DNA of 64,000 bases from UBA1845 sp002338715 (GCA_035344155.1 DAORAL010000009.1:66120-130119); one strand, 5' to 3'. Shown: positions 23,687 through 33,605, counted from the stretch's first letter. Numbers and translations are program-made. Notes: generated by a model not told the origin, from the letters alone.

Positions 23687-26443
23687 ATGACACGACAGTC
23701 GCTGCAACAATGTCGTTGGGCCACCGGTTTGCGCGCCGCTTCTATCGCGTTCGTGTGCGCCCTTTTCGCGCTGACGATTCCTGCCTTTGGCGATGACGGC
23801 AAATCGGGATCAGGTAGCGCGACATCTGGCAACTCGACATCTGGCAATTCAAATTCCGCGGAGTCGGCCAACACGAGTCGCATCATCCATAGGTTTGATT
23901 TCAACGAGCCCCACAACTTCGACTCGGTTCCGCAATACTGGGTGCGCTTTCCGGATGCGGTGATCGGTGATCCCAGTTTCCCGCGTTACACCGAAGCGAT
24001 GTTTGACATGGAGACGGGGCACCTCGCGAGCCCGTCATTCTATCTCGAGTCGAAGGGTCAAAGCATCGGGTATCGCTATGTCGGACCGGACACACGCATT
24101 CGCCCGGGAACGTTTCGCGTGCGCGGGTGGATCAAAGCCGACCAGTTGCAGTTCGGTCGCGCTGCGATCAGCGCTTATTTCATCGACTGGAACGGGCGGT
24201 ACATCGGCGACACGCAGAAGTACAGTCGACTGGTGGGCGGCCCGGAAGATGGGTCCGATTGGCAAAAAGTCGAAATCGAAATGAAGGACGTACCCGCAGG
24301 TGCTCAGTTTATTGGCATTACCTGCTGGCTCGTTCAGCAGGACGTGTGGCGCGCGGGGAAGGAACCGCACCGCCACATTGACCACATGGATATATTCGGC
24401 GGGGCCTGGTTCGACGACATCGAGATCATTGAAGAACCGTTCGCCGAACTCAAGCTGAGTCAACGCGGCAACATCGTCCATGCGGACGAAACGTTTGAGA
24501 TTCTCGCCACGGTCGCCGACGATTTCGCCGACAGCCTCGAAGCCACGCTCGTGGTCACCGACGATGTGGGCAACGTGCAGTTCAATCAGCCGATCCCCGT
24601 CAGAGATTTTGAGCAGCGGCAGGCGACGGCTGTCACTTTGCCGGACCTGCTTCCAGGCATTTATCACGCGCGGTTGGTCGTTCATTGTGGCAGCGAAGAA
24701 GTGATTGAGCGAACGCTGCGTTTCGCCCAGTTGGGAGTGTCGCATCATCCGCCCAAGCAGGTGTCGCGGAGGATGGGCATCGCGCTTGGCAGTCTGCCCG
24801 ACGAAGAAATTGAAGTTGTCTTCGCATTGTTCGATGCGCTCGATGTCGGGATCGTCAAGGTCCCGCTCTGGGGCGGGCTGCGATTGCGCTCCGAAATCAA
24901 CCCGCAGGCATTGCCCAAGACGATGAACCTGCTCCTACGTTTGCAGGTCGAAGTTGTGGGGCTGTTTGGCGGCTTGCCTGATGAACTCGCCCAATCGCAA
25001 TCGGAGCACAACCTGACGCTGATCGACATACTCACCGACGATCCGCGCGGGTGGCGGCAATATCTTGATGAGATTGTCGCACCGCACGCCAACGTCTTTC
25101 GGTCGTGGCAGTTGGGCGCCGATGGCGACCTGTCGATGGTCGACGACCCACGTTATGGCGCTGCGGTTGCGGCGCTGCGCGAAGGGATACACGAGATGAT
25201 CGCTGCCCCCGATCTGACGGGGATTCAGTCGGCTACGGTGCTGCCGGAAGGAAGGCACCTCGATGTCGAAAATCTATCCGTGTACTTGCCGGATGACATT
25301 TACCCAGAACACATCGCCGAACATTTGAGCGGATTCATCGAAGACGGCCGCCCGAAAAATGGTTACGACCTTGTGTGGGCGTCGGTTGAGTCGGGCGTGA
25401 ATCTCGATGCGCAGTCGATTGGCACATGGGCGCTGCGCATTCTCGAAGCGCGCTGGGCCGGCGTCGATGCGGTGTTTGCGATTCAACCGTGGACCACGCG
25501 CCAGACACCGACCGGGCTTGTTTCCGAACCGACGTTGGCGTACTTGGCCTACCGCACCATTGCAGACATCATCGGTGACAAGATTCCGTCTCAACGACTC
25601 GATCTGGACTTGTCGGCGAAGGCGATGACGTTTGTGCGAGGCAATGAAAGCGTGTGGGTGATTTGGGATCCGCAAGCGCCGCCCGGTGGTCGTCCGCTCA
25701 CGATTCAATTGGGAAGCGGCAATGAAATCGTCGATCTGCTGGGACGTCGGATGACCTCCACGCGGCTTAAGGATGGACGTCGAGAACTGACTGTTTCGAG
25801 TGCGCCGATTTTTGTTGTTGGTTCACAGCGATGGCTACCGCCATTTCGCGCGAGCGTACAACTCACGCCGTCCATTACCGATTTCGCGCTGGACGCTCGC
25901 GAGCACACGCTGAACGTTTCCAATCCGAATGACGTGGCGATGTCCGGCAAGATCGATTTGGAAGCGCCCGAGGGTTGGACGGTGACGCCGTCACGCGTTC
26001 AGTTTTCACTCTATCCGAATGAGCAGAAGCAATTCACGATTGCGATTCGTCATCCGACCAGCGAGTCTGCAGGCATCAAGCAGATATTCGCAAATGTCTC
26101 ATTAAATTCGTCGGGCAGTTACTACCTCAGGGTTCCGCTTCCGATCGATCTGGATCTTCATGACGTTGACGTGTGGGGCTATGCCGTGATGGAAGGAAAC
26201 AACCTGGTTGTACGCCACGGGATGACCAGTCACGCCGATGTCCCGATCAGCTTTCGCGCGTTTGCGACATTTCCCGGAAGAAGCCGCCAATATCGCGTCA
26301 TCAACGAACTCCTCCCGGGTCAGACGTTGGCCACCGAGTATACCTTCAGCAATGTGGGATCGACGGCTGGCAAAACGATTCGACTTGGCCTGCGCGAGGT
26401 CAACGGGCCCCGCATCCACAACCTCCAAATTGATGCCCCGTAA
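23687..26443 (+). CDS. large exported protein of unknown function, glycoside-hydrolase-like architecture
   Basis: 918 residues with a signal peptide (IAFVCALFALTIPAFG) and a Gly/Ser/Asn linker. Residues about 65-245 look like a carbohydrate-binding beta-sandwich (RIRPGTFRVRGWIKAD, FIGITCWLVQQD, WFDDIEIIEEP). About 250-345 is a second beta domain (HADETFEILATVADD). About 350-640 has the alternating helix/strand pattern of a TIM barrel (LFDALDVGIVKVPLWGGLR, FRSWQLGADGDLSMVDD, YDLVWASVESG), resembling clan-A glycoside hydrolases, but I cannot place the two catalytic acids. About 740-840 resembles a NEW3-like beta domain (LNVSNPNDVAMSGKIDLEAPEGW). A role on polysaccharide is inference. Not recognised by name. 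Confidence 0.65.
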   Translation: MTRQSLQQCRWATGLRAASIAFVCALFALTIPAFGDDGKSGSGSATSGNSTSGNSNSAESANTSRIIHRFDFNEPHNFDSVPQYWVRFPDAVIGDPSFPRYTEAMFDMETGHLASPSFYLESKGQSIGYRYVGPDTRIRPGTFRVRGWIKADQLQFGRAAISAYFIDWNGRYIGDTQKYSRLVGGPEDGSDWQKVEIEMKDVPAGAQFIGITCWLVQQDVWRAGKEPHRHIDHMDIFGGAWFDDIEIIEEPFAELKLSQRGNIVHADETFEILATVADDFADSLEATLVVTDDVGNVQFNQPIPVRDFEQRQATAVTLPDLLPGIYHARLVVHCGSEEVIERTLRFAQLGVSHHPPKQVSRRMGIALGSLPDEEIEVVFALFDALDVGIVKVPLWGGLRLRSEINPQALPKTMNLLLRLQVEVVGLFGGLPDELAQSQSEHNLTLIDILTDDPRGWRQYLDEIVAPHANVFRSWQLGADGDLSMVDDPRYGAAVAALREGIHEMIAAPDLTGIQSATVLPEGRHLDVENLSVYLPDDIYPEHIAEHLSGFIEDGRPKNGYDLVWASVESGVNLDAQSIGTWALRILEARWAGVDAVFAIQPWTTRQTPTGLVSEPTLAYLAYRTIADIIGDKIPSQRLDLDLSAKAMTFVRGNESVWVIWDPQAPPGGRPLTIQLGSGNEIVDLLGRRMTSTRLKDGRRELTVSSAPIFVVGSQRWLPPFRASVQLTPSITDFALDAREHTLNVSNPNDVAMSGKIDLEAPEGWTVTPSRVQFSLYPNEQKQFTIAIRHPTSESAGIKQIFANVSLNSSGSYYLRVPLPIDLDLHDVDVWGYAVMEGNNLVVRHGMTSHADVPISFRAFATFPGRSRQYRVINELLPGQTLATEYTFSNVGSTAGKTIRLGLREVNGPRIHNLQIDAP

Positions 26444-26599
26444 GCCGGCAATCGAACACAAGGGCGTGGTCGTGCGTACGACTAGACTGTACCAGTGGCG
26501 TTGGTTATGCTCTCGCCTGCAAGCATGGATCATGCGGGTAATCTGAAACGCTGGATTCGATAAATTCCCAAACCCCCTCAATTCAAAGGATCGTTCACC

Positions 26600-29041
26600 A
26601 TGAAAATCAACTCATCGCAAGGGCTGGCTTCTGCTTTGCGAAAAACCTCGTTTGAATTGAGTCGAATTCGCTCATTGACGTCCTCGCGCATGCTGGTTGT
26701 CGCGCTCGTTGTTGGCGCCATCACGATGACCGGCTGCAAGAAGTCGGAGTCGCCTGACTCCGCAACGCCAACAAGCGAAACGGAGTCGTCCGAAACGTCA
26801 TCACCAACACCGCCCCCGACGCTTCCCAAAGATGAGCCGGTCACCGCTCCGACCACGACGTCGTCTCCAAAATCGGAGAAACCTGCAGCGACTCCAACGG
26901 CATCCACCTCAGCCGGATCAACACCGAGTCCGTCGGCCAATTCCACGTCGAAACCTTCTCCGCTTGATATGACCCGGTTTGAATACGACCACGATGACCT
27001 GGCTGAGAAGTGTCGCAAAGCCGGGTTGCCTGCTCCGCCAGATTTTTCGGAACTTAGACCGGATCTTGCCGCATTGGCTTATGAGCGGGCGCTTAAGGCA
27101 TGTTCAAGTGGACGCGCCGAAGACATCGGCGAACTGGGATCGCTTTACCTCGCGATCTCAACAAGCCGCGAAGACTCAGGCCGCGCCGTCGAATGTTATT
27201 CCAAGGCAAAGGAACTCGACCCGAAGAATCACAAATGGCCTTACATGCTCGCCCGCTTGTTCTTGAATCGCGATTCCGACGTGCGAGGCCGACTTGAGTT
27301 GGAACGAACCGTGGAACTCGAACCGACCTATGCGATGGCCTACGGTTGGTTGGGAATGCTCAGTATCAAACAGGAAAACGGTGAGGAGGCCAAAGGCTTT
27401 TTTGAAAAGTACATCGAACTCCAGCCGGAAGATGCATTCGGTTACTGTGGTCGGTCGGCCGCATACATGTTGCTGGAAGACTGGGAGGCGGCAAAAGCCG
27501 ACTACGAGAAAGCCATCGAGCTCGATCCGACCATGGGTTGGGCCTACATGCTCAAGACGCGTTACTACGAAAAGCACGAAGACACGGTTGCGGCGCGACA
27601 GGCGATGCAGAAAGCGTCCGTCCTTCCGGTTCGACCTGGGATGTTGTTGCGAGATCCACTGTCAATCGATCGTTGGAGAAGCCTTGGCGCTTCCGACAGC
27701 GCACTGCTGGAATTGAGGCAGCTTGCCCAGACGCGCGATCTCCCCAGCGCCCGAAAGTTAAGTGAGATTCTGCTTGAAGAACACTCCGACAATCCCGTCT
27801 TGATTCTTGGCCTCTCGCGTTTCGAGCTGTTTCAAAACAAACACAAAGAAGCGTTGGAACTGGCGCTGAGGGCGCGCGAGCTGGATCCCAATTCCGCCGA
27901 AATTCACGAAACGATTGCCCGATGCTACTTGCTCGATGGCGAATTGGACAAGGCGTTGGCTTCGGCTGAGAGTGCTGTCGTCGCCAATGACAAAGCCGAC
28001 TACGCCCATCGCGTGAAAGGTGATGTCTTCCTGGCGATGAATCGACTCGAAGACGCGAAGGCGGAATACGTGCGCGATCGCGAACTCAACCCCGGCCGCC
28101 CCCAGACCGCGCAGGCCATCGCCAACATCTGGTTCCACCAGGAAGATTATGAAAAAGCGCGGGAGTTTTATGAAAAGGCGATCCTAGCCGCCAAGGTTGG
28201 AAACTATCCCGTTTCGGCTTACGGTCCGCTGCTTGCGGGGCTTGGCGAGATTGATCTTAAGGAAGACAAGCTTGATCTGGCGATCACCCATTTCGGTCAG
28301 GCGATTGCATCCGATCCGGGGTATGTCGATTCGTTCATGTCTCTCGCGAAAGCCCTGATGAAACAGGATCGCGGAAACGAGGCGCTGGAATTCTGCGACC
28401 GCATTCTGACCGATCGTCCGGAATACACCGTTTACAAACTGTTGCGCGTCGAAATTCTCGACCAACTGGGCCGATCGCAGGAGGCGCTCGAAGGCGTGCG
28501 CGATTTGATCAAGTTTCACCCCAACATGCCTGAAGTCTTCCTGGTGGCTGGTCGCGTCTTCAACACCAACAAAATGTTCGACCAAGCCAATTCAAGCTTT
28601 CAACGGTCAGTTGAGTTGAATCCGAGTTCGGAAAAAGCCCGCGTCGCCCAAATCGAATTTCTGCTAAGTCAAAAGGACAACGAGGGCGCCCTAAAAGCCG
28701 CGGAAGAAGGGTTGAAGATCCTCGACAAGTCGGTGCGGTTGGCCAACACCGCCAGCTGGTTCTGGGCGACCATCGACAATGAATCGCTGCGGAATCCCGA
28801 TGCGGCGGTCAAGTGGGCGGAATTCACCTGCGAGCAAACCGATCGAAAGCTCGCAAGCTGCCTCGATACCCTCGCGTGTGCGTACGCGTCTGCGGGTCGA
28901 TTCGATGACGCGACAAAAGTCGCACAAGAGGCGATCGAAGTCGCCAAGTCCGATCCGCGATTGGCTGAAGAACTGCTCAACTACGAAGCCCGGTTGGCGC
29001 TGTTCAAAGACAACAAAGCCTACATCGAAAAAGCCGAATAG
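26600..29041 (+). CDS. TPR-repeat lipoprotein
   Basis: 813 residues: a long N-terminus with signal and lipobox MTGC (about residue 46), a Ser/Thr/Pro-rich linker (50-125), then a chain of about 15 TPR motifs, for example GRAVECYSKAKELDPKNHKWPYMLARLFL, EAAKADYEKAIELDPTMGWAYMLK and EDAKAEYVRDRELNPGRPQTAQAIANIWF. ATG 26600 has AAAGGA nine bases upstream. It should be a periplasmic or surface scaffold for protein interactions. No enzyme domain. It ends 19 bases from the convergent dGTPase gene; no clear terminator between them. Confidence 0.85.
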   Translation: MKINSSQGLASALRKTSFELSRIRSLTSSRMLVVALVVGAITMTGCKKSESPDSATPTSETESSETSSPTPPPTLPKDEPVTAPTTTSSPKSEKPAATPTASTSAGSTPSPSANSTSKPSPLDMTRFEYDHDDLAEKCRKAGLPAPPDFSELRPDLAALAYERALKACSSGRAEDIGELGSLYLAISTSREDSGRAVECYSKAKELDPKNHKWPYMLARLFLNRDSDVRGRLELERTVELEPTYAMAYGWLGMLSIKQENGEEAKGFFEKYIELQPEDAFGYCGRSAAYMLLEDWEAAKADYEKAIELDPTMGWAYMLKTRYYEKHEDTVAARQAMQKASVLPVRPGMLLRDPLSIDRWRSLGASDSALLELRQLAQTRDLPSARKLSEILLEEHSDNPVLILGLSRFELFQNKHKEALELALRARELDPNSAEIHETIARCYLLDGELDKALASAESAVVANDKADYAHRVKGDVFLAMNRLEDAKAEYVRDRELNPGRPQTAQAIANIWFHQEDYEKAREFYEKAILAAKVGNYPVSAYGPLLAGLGEIDLKEDKLDLAITHFGQAIASDPGYVDSFMSLAKALMKQDRGNEALEFCDRILTDRPEYTVYKLLRVEILDQLGRSQEALEGVRDLIKFHPNMPEVFLVAGRVFNTNKMFDQANSSFQRSVELNPSSEKARVAQIEFLLSQKDNEGALKAAEEGLKILDKSVRLANTASWFWATIDNESLRNPDAAVKWAEFTCEQTDRKLASCLDTLACAYASAGRFDDATKVAQEAIEVAKSDPRLAEELLNYEARLALFKDNKAYIEKAE

Positions 29042-29060
29042 TTCGCGATTGGTCCGTCAA

Positions 29061-30260
29061 TCAGACGCGCTCAAACGGTTCGAACATGCGCTGGTAGTCG
29101 TCCTGGCAGAAGCGGTCAGTCATGCCCGCGATGTAGTCGCACACCACGCGATGCACGCCCTGCTCGTCGATCCGGCTGGTGAATCGCGGCGGAAGCATCG
29201 CCGGGTTTTCCACGTACGCTAAGAACAAACGCTCGATAAATCGGCGCGCCTTCGCGTCCATTCGCACGAGTCGGTGGTGGTGGTACACGTGTTCGACCAG
29301 AAATGCCTCAAGCTCATTCAGCTGCGAGTTGCGGGCCTGTGAAAGTGTGACCACGCCTTCCTTCATCAGCCGAATATCGTCGACCAGCTTGGGATCATTC
29401 GCCGCGATCCGCTTTTCCGTCTCGTCAACGACGTCGGCGATCAGCAGGCGACCCAGTCGATCCAGCACCGGACGTCGGACCGCCGCCAACACCAGATCGG
29501 GATACTGCTCGCGGATGGGGGCTATCGCTTCGGCCCAGATTGCAATGTCGGCCAATTCCTCTTCGTTGACGAGGTTGGCTGCGATCGCGTCCTCGAGGTC
29601 GTGTCCGTCGTATGCAAGGCGGTCGGCGACACAGGCGATCTGCCCTTCGAGTGACGGGAGATTGCCGCATTCAAAGAAATCCCAGAGGGCGGGGTTGTTG
29701 CTGGCGCCTTCGGGTCGATCGTACTTTGTGTTGTGCTTGATCAATCCCTCGCGCGTTTCAAAGGTCAGATTCAATCCGCGATGTTCGGGGTAAGGGTGCT
29801 CCAGATAATCGACGACCCGCAGGGCGTGCATGTTGTGCTCAAAACCGCCGTGGTCGGCCATCAAATCGCGCAGCGCCACTTCGCCCGCATGACCGAACGG
29901 CGGATGACCCAGGTCGTGGGCGAGGGAGATCGTCTCTGCCAGCGTTTCGTTGAGTCCGAGCGCCTTGGCCACAACGCGGGCGATGCCAGCCACTTCGAGT
30001 GTGTGCGTCAGTCGCGTGCGAAAGTGATCGTCCTCGAGCGTGACAAACGCCTGCGTCTTGTACTCAAGCCGTCGAAATGCAGCGCATCCTGAAACCCTTC
30101 GGCGATCCAATTCGAACACGTCGCTGAACGGATCGGGCGATTCATCGAATTGCCGACCGTTGCTCTGATCCGCGTGACAGGCGTATGACTTTAGAGGGCT
30201 GACAGACACGGGCACCTCGCTTTTGGGCTGGTCCAATCGAGTGGCGGGCTGATCCTTCAA
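29061..30260 (-). CDS. dgt: dGTPase-like HD-domain triphosphohydrolase
   Basis: Hydrolyses dNTPs (typically dGTP) to nucleosides and triphosphate. The 399-residue sequence has FRRLEYKTQAFV, the HD-domain metal ligands in RTRLTHTLEV (His) and SLAHDLGHPPFGHAGE (HD and downstream His), and ACVADRLAYDGHDLEDA with the last aspartate. It resembles the shorter Dgt type 2 enzymes. The start at TTG 30260 overlaps the HIT gene stop by four bases (TTGA); a GTG start about 18 codons further in (after a GAGG) is an alternative. Probably nucleotide-pool sanitation together with the HIT hydrolase. Confidence 0.88.
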   Translation of the reverse strand: MKDQPATRLDQPKSEVPVSVSPLKSYACHADQSNGRQFDESPDPFSDVFELDRRRVSGCAAFRRLEYKTQAFVTLEDDHFRTRLTHTLEVAGIARVVAKALGLNETLAETISLAHDLGHPPFGHAGEVALRDLMADHGGFEHNMHALRVVDYLEHPYPEHRGLNLTFETREGLIKHNTKYDRPEGASNNPALWDFFECGNLPSLEGQIACVADRLAYDGHDLEDAIAANLVNEEELADIAIWAEAIAPIREQYPDLVLAAVRRPVLDRLGRLLIADVVDETEKRIAANDPKLVDDIRLMKEGVVTLSQARNSQLNELEAFLVEHVYHHHRLVRMDAKARRFIERLFLAYVENPAMLPPRFTSRIDEQGVHRVVCDYIAGMTDRFCQDDYQRMFEPFERV

Positions 30261-30781
30261 TCAACAAAACCCAGTTGGGTCGCCGCTTCCAGGAGACGTT
30301 CGTAGGCGGCGTTCAATCCGTCCGGAATGACCCGCGTCGCACCCAAGACGGCCATAAAATTGGTGTCGCCATTCCATCGGGGAACAATGTGATAGTGCAG
30401 GTGATCGGGGACGCCCGCACCGGCGCATCGCCCGAGGTTGCATCCGATGTTGAATCCGTCTGCATTGAACGCGGTCCGCACGACTTTCACTGCGTCGTAG
30501 GTCAGCTTGGTCAGTTCGTGGTGTTCTTCGATGGGAAAATCGGATGGGTCGCCGCTGTGACGCCGGGGGGCGATGAGCAGGTGACCGTTGGTGTACGGAA
30601 AGCGGTTGAGCATCACCAACGCGCCTTCGGTTCGCCAGAGGACGTGATGGCTTTGGTCGTCAGTGGGGTTTTCAAAATAGGCGCAGAAAAAGCACCCCGA
30701 TTCGCCGATCACGTCGTCGCCGAGCGATCGGATGTACTCCATCCGCCAGGGGGCCCAGATGTTCTCGTTGAATTCGGCCAT
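30257..30781 (-). CDS. HIT-family nucleotide phosphorylase/hydrolase
   Basis: 174 residues. N-terminal NENIWAPWRMEYI and the zinc-binding pair CFFC are typical of the Ap4A phosphorylase-like HIT branch. The HIT motif is DHLHYHIVPRW, histidine triad HxHxH, preceded by NLGRCAGAGVP. It would cleave dinucleoside polyphosphates or AMP derivatives in the cytoplasm. ATG 30781 is where similarity starts; the upstream ATG 30835 is less likely. It is translationally coupled to the dGTPase gene. Confidence 0.9.
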   Translation of the reverse strand: MAEFNENIWAPWRMEYIRSLGDDVIGESGCFFCAYFENPTDDQSHHVLWRTEGALVMLNRFPYTNGHLLIAPRRHSGDPSDFPIEEHHELTKLTYDAVKVVRTAFNADGFNIGCNLGRCAGAGVPDHLHYHIVPRWNGDTNFMAVLGATRVIPDGLNAAYERLLEAATQLGFVD

Positions 30782-30900
30782 CGCGTTCCCGATCTTCTCC
30801 GCCAAGAGTCTAGCTGCATCGCACACGGGCGACAACGGTCCTGCCTTTGCAATCAGTACATTTGAGGATACACTCCATTTTCACCATAGAGATAACTCAC

Positions 30901-31581
30901 ATGAGCAAACTTAATCATCGAAACTGGATCCTCGTGGGCATGTTGGCCAGCCTTTCCGGCACGCTCGCTGGCTGCAAAGAAAACGCCCGGTTGGCCGACC
31001 ACGAAGTCCGCGCCCGTGAGGTGCAGACCATCGAGGCCTACGGTCACGTGCTCGATCAGACCGCGTCGCCCAGCGATGTGGTGTTCGTTTTCGTCAAAGC
31101 CGTTCTCGATGACTACGATGCCGGCAACGATATCGCCAAGCGTGAGCAGGCGTTCGACATTCAACTCGGAACGCTCGCGACCGAGCGCATCAAGAAAGAA
31201 GTCTCACGCAACGCCCAGAACGAACAGCAGGTTCTCGATAGCTTTTTCATCGCGGTTCGGCGGTTCGCCCCGGTCCTTGGGCACTACCGCGAGACGTTCC
31301 GCGAAAGCTATGAATCCCTGACCGCCCGCATGTTTGCGGCGGAGCGAGGCGGCAAGGAAGGATCTGCGGCGGTCGTGCTGATGAACCTCGACCACCCCGA
31401 TCCTGAGCAGCGACCAGCCGGCAACGTCGTCGCCCGGTTCGATCTGGTTCAGGAAAAAGGCTACTGGCGAATCTGGTGGGTCAGTTTCGAAAGCGATACG
31501 CGGAACTGGAAGGAAAAGAAGCTCAATGGTCGGGCGCTGAAAGACGTCACCCAACAAAGCGTCGGCGAAGACGACCAGTAA
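30901..31581 (+). CDS. small lipoprotein of unknown function
   Basis: 226 residues with signal peptide LVGMLASLSGTLAGC (lipobox LAGC). The mature part is helical then beta (PAGNVVARFDLVQEKGYWRIWWVSFES), reminiscent of NTF2-like/DUF4878 lipoproteins in general shape; I do not recognise the family. It has its own divergent promoter region with the HIT gene (120 bases) and ends 71 bases before the UvrA-like gene, so they might be co-transcribed. Confidence 0.7.
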   Translation: MSKLNHRNWILVGMLASLSGTLAGCKENARLADHEVRAREVQTIEAYGHVLDQTASPSDVVFVFVKAVLDDYDAGNDIAKREQAFDIQLGTLATERIKKEVSRNAQNEQQVLDSFFIAVRRFAPVLGHYRETFRESYESLTARMFAAERGGKEGSAAVVLMNLDHPDPEQRPAGNVVARFDLVQEKGYWRIWWVSFESDTRNWKEKKLNGRALKDVTQQSVGEDDQ

Positions 31582-31652
31582 CCATTGCGCCTTATCCGTC
31601 GGGCGTGGCTGAGTCGAACGGTTCATGCCGACGATTGCAATCCGGTCAATCC

Positions 31653-33605
31653 ATGGATACGAAATCCATCATCGTCAAAGGCGCCCGCGAGCACAATCTG
31701 CGCGGTGTGTCGCTGGAACTTCCGCAGAACAAGCTCATATGCTTTACCGGTGTGTCGGGCAGCGGTAAGAGCAGCCTCGCCTTCGATACGCTCTTCGCCG
31801 AAGGGCAGCGCCGCTACATTGAGTCGCTCAGCGCGTACGCCCGGCAGTTCCTCGGCCAACTCCCCAAGCCCGATGTCGATCTGATCAGCGGTCTGAGCCC
31901 CACAATTTCCATCCAGCAGCAGTCCAGCGGTTGGAACCCGCGCAGCACCGTCGGGACGGTCACGCAGATTCACGATTTTCTGCGGGTGCTCTTTGCCAGG
32001 TTGGGGCGCCAGCACTGTCCGACGTGTGGCAAACCGATCACGGCTCAGACGCGCGAGCAGATTGTCGCCCGCATTCAAAGCATCGGCCGCGGTCAAAACG
32101 TGATCGTCCTCGCGCCGGTCGTGCGCGGACAAAAGGGCGAGTTTCGCGATCTGTTTTCCGACATGCTCAAGCGCGGATACGCCCGCGCCCGCGTCGATGG
32201 CAAGATCGTCCGCCTCGCCGACGATCCGATGTTGGATCGCAACATTCGCCACTCCATCGAAGTCGTCGTCGACCGAATCAAGTTATCCGCGACGGACCGT
32301 TCGCGCCTCCACGATGCGGTCGAACAGGGACTGGCGCTGGGCGATGGATCGATCGTGGTTCAGACCGAAGAGGGAAATGCCGGATCAAAAACATCGTCAT
32401 CCCAGGACGTCGTGTTGTCGGCGAAGTATGCCTGCACCACGTGCGATCGCAGCTTCGAACCGCCCACTCCGCAGATGTTCAGTTTCAATTCGCCGTCGGG
32501 GATGTGTACGGCCTGCGATGGTTTGGGCGAGCGGTTTGACTTCGATCCGGAGTTGCTCGTTCCCAATCCGAAAAAGTCATTCTTGAAGCTGGCTGTCGAA
32601 CCGATGCGGACGCGCATCGGACGCTGGCGACGGCACATCTATCGCGGGGTGGCTGACGCGGTCGGGTTTGATTTGGATAAGCCGTGGAAGGACCTTCCGC
32701 AAAAAGCCCGCGATGCATTGCTGTTCGGAACCGGTGACCTCCACGTGACCTACACTTGGCGCACGCGCGGCGGCGTCTGGAAGCACGGCGGTGAGTTCGA
32801 AGGGGTGATCGCCGATCTTCGCAGCAAGTATCGAAAAGCCAAGTCGGCGTTTGTGCGGGCGTACTACGAAAAGTACATGCGCCGCAAGGCGTGTGATCGT
32901 TGCGATGGAGCGCGGTTGAATCCGCAGGCACGCTCCGTGCTGATCGGCGGTCAGACGCTTCCGCAGGTTTCGACGATGACCATCGGTGAAGCCGCTGACT
33001 TTTTCGCAAAGCTGAAGCTCACGGAATTGGAGCAGTTCATCGCCGAAGATGTGTTGAAGGAAATCAACCATCGCCTCGGTTTTCTGGTGGATGTCGGTTT
33101 GCACTACCTGACGCTGGACCGGACGGCTCCCACGTTGTCCGGCGGCGAGTCGCAGCGCATTCGGTTGGCTTCGCAGATCGGTGCGGGGCTGGTTGGTGTG
33201 CTTTATATTCTGGATGAACCAAGCATCGGTCTGCACGCCAAAGACAACACCCGCCTGCTGGCATCGTTGGAGCGACTTCGCGATGCGGGCAATACGGTGA
33301 TTGTCGTCGAGCACGATGAGGAGACCATGCGGGCAGCCGACGTGCTGGTTGATTTTGGTCCGGGTCCGGGCGTGCGCGGCGGCGAGGTCGTGGCCTGCGG
33401 TTCGGTCGCCGATGTGATCAAGAATCCGCGATCGATCACCGGTCAATTCCTAAGCGGCAAGGAAGAAATCGCCGTCCCCAAGAACCGTCGCCCAGTCGGG
33501 AAAGAACCCGAAGTTGCCGCCCCCAAGAAGCGTGCCAAGAAAACCCCGCCGAAGAAAGCCGCGCCGAAGAAAAACACCAAGAAGGTTCGAGCAAAAGCAC
33601 GATAG
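31653..33605 (+). CDS. uvrA: half-length UvrA homologue (first ABC module only) with lysine-rich tail
   Basis: UvrA is normally about 940 residues and carries two ABC modules. This 650-residue protein matches only the first: Walker A GVSGSGKS (33-40), first zinc site CPTC (122-125), UvrB-binding region, insertion-domain cysteines CTTC (261-264), CTAC (285-288) and CDRC (414-417), signature LSGGESQRIR (495-504), Walker B LDEPSIGLH (520-528) and VVEHDEE. Alignment by eye ends at ITGQFLSGKEEIAVP (595-609), exactly where the second module should begin. Instead residues 620-650 are a Lys/Pro/Ala tail like histone H1. The second Walker A and the C-terminal zinc finger needed for damage recognition are absent, and the following 190 bases hold only REP-like repeats. 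Confidence 0.9.
   Translation: MDTKSIIVKGAREHNLRGVSLELPQNKLICFTGVSGSGKSSLAFDTLFAEGQRRYIESLSAYARQFLGQLPKPDVDLISGLSPTISIQQQSSGWNPRSTVGTVTQIHDFLRVLFARLGRQHCPTCGKPITAQTREQIVARIQSIGRGQNVIVLAPVVRGQKGEFRDLFSDMLKRGYARARVDGKIVRLADDPMLDRNIRHSIEVVVDRIKLSATDRSRLHDAVEQGLALGDGSIVVQTEEGNAGSKTSSSQDVVLSAKYACTTCDRSFEPPTPQMFSFNSPSGMCTACDGLGERFDFDPELLVPNPKKSFLKLAVEPMRTRIGRWRRHIYRGVADAVGFDLDKPWKDLPQKARDALLFGTGDLHVTYTWRTRGGVWKHGGEFEGVIADLRSKYRKAKSAFVRAYYEKYMRRKACDRCDGARLNPQARSVLIGGQTLPQVSTMTIGEAADFFAKLKLTELEQFIAEDVLKEINHRLGFLVDVGLHYLTLDRTAPTLSGGESQRIRLASQIGAGLVGVLYILDEPSIGLHAKDNTRLLASLERLRDAGNTVIVVEHDEETMRAADVLVDFGPGPGVRGGEVVACGSVADVIKNPRSITGQFLSGKEEIAVPKNRRPVGKEPEVAAPKKRAKKTPPKKAAPKKNTKKVRAKAR

Noticed and set aside
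30840..30880. Promoter TTGCAA to GATACA ahead of the small lipoprotein
   Set aside because: The spacing and -10 match are too poor to support it.
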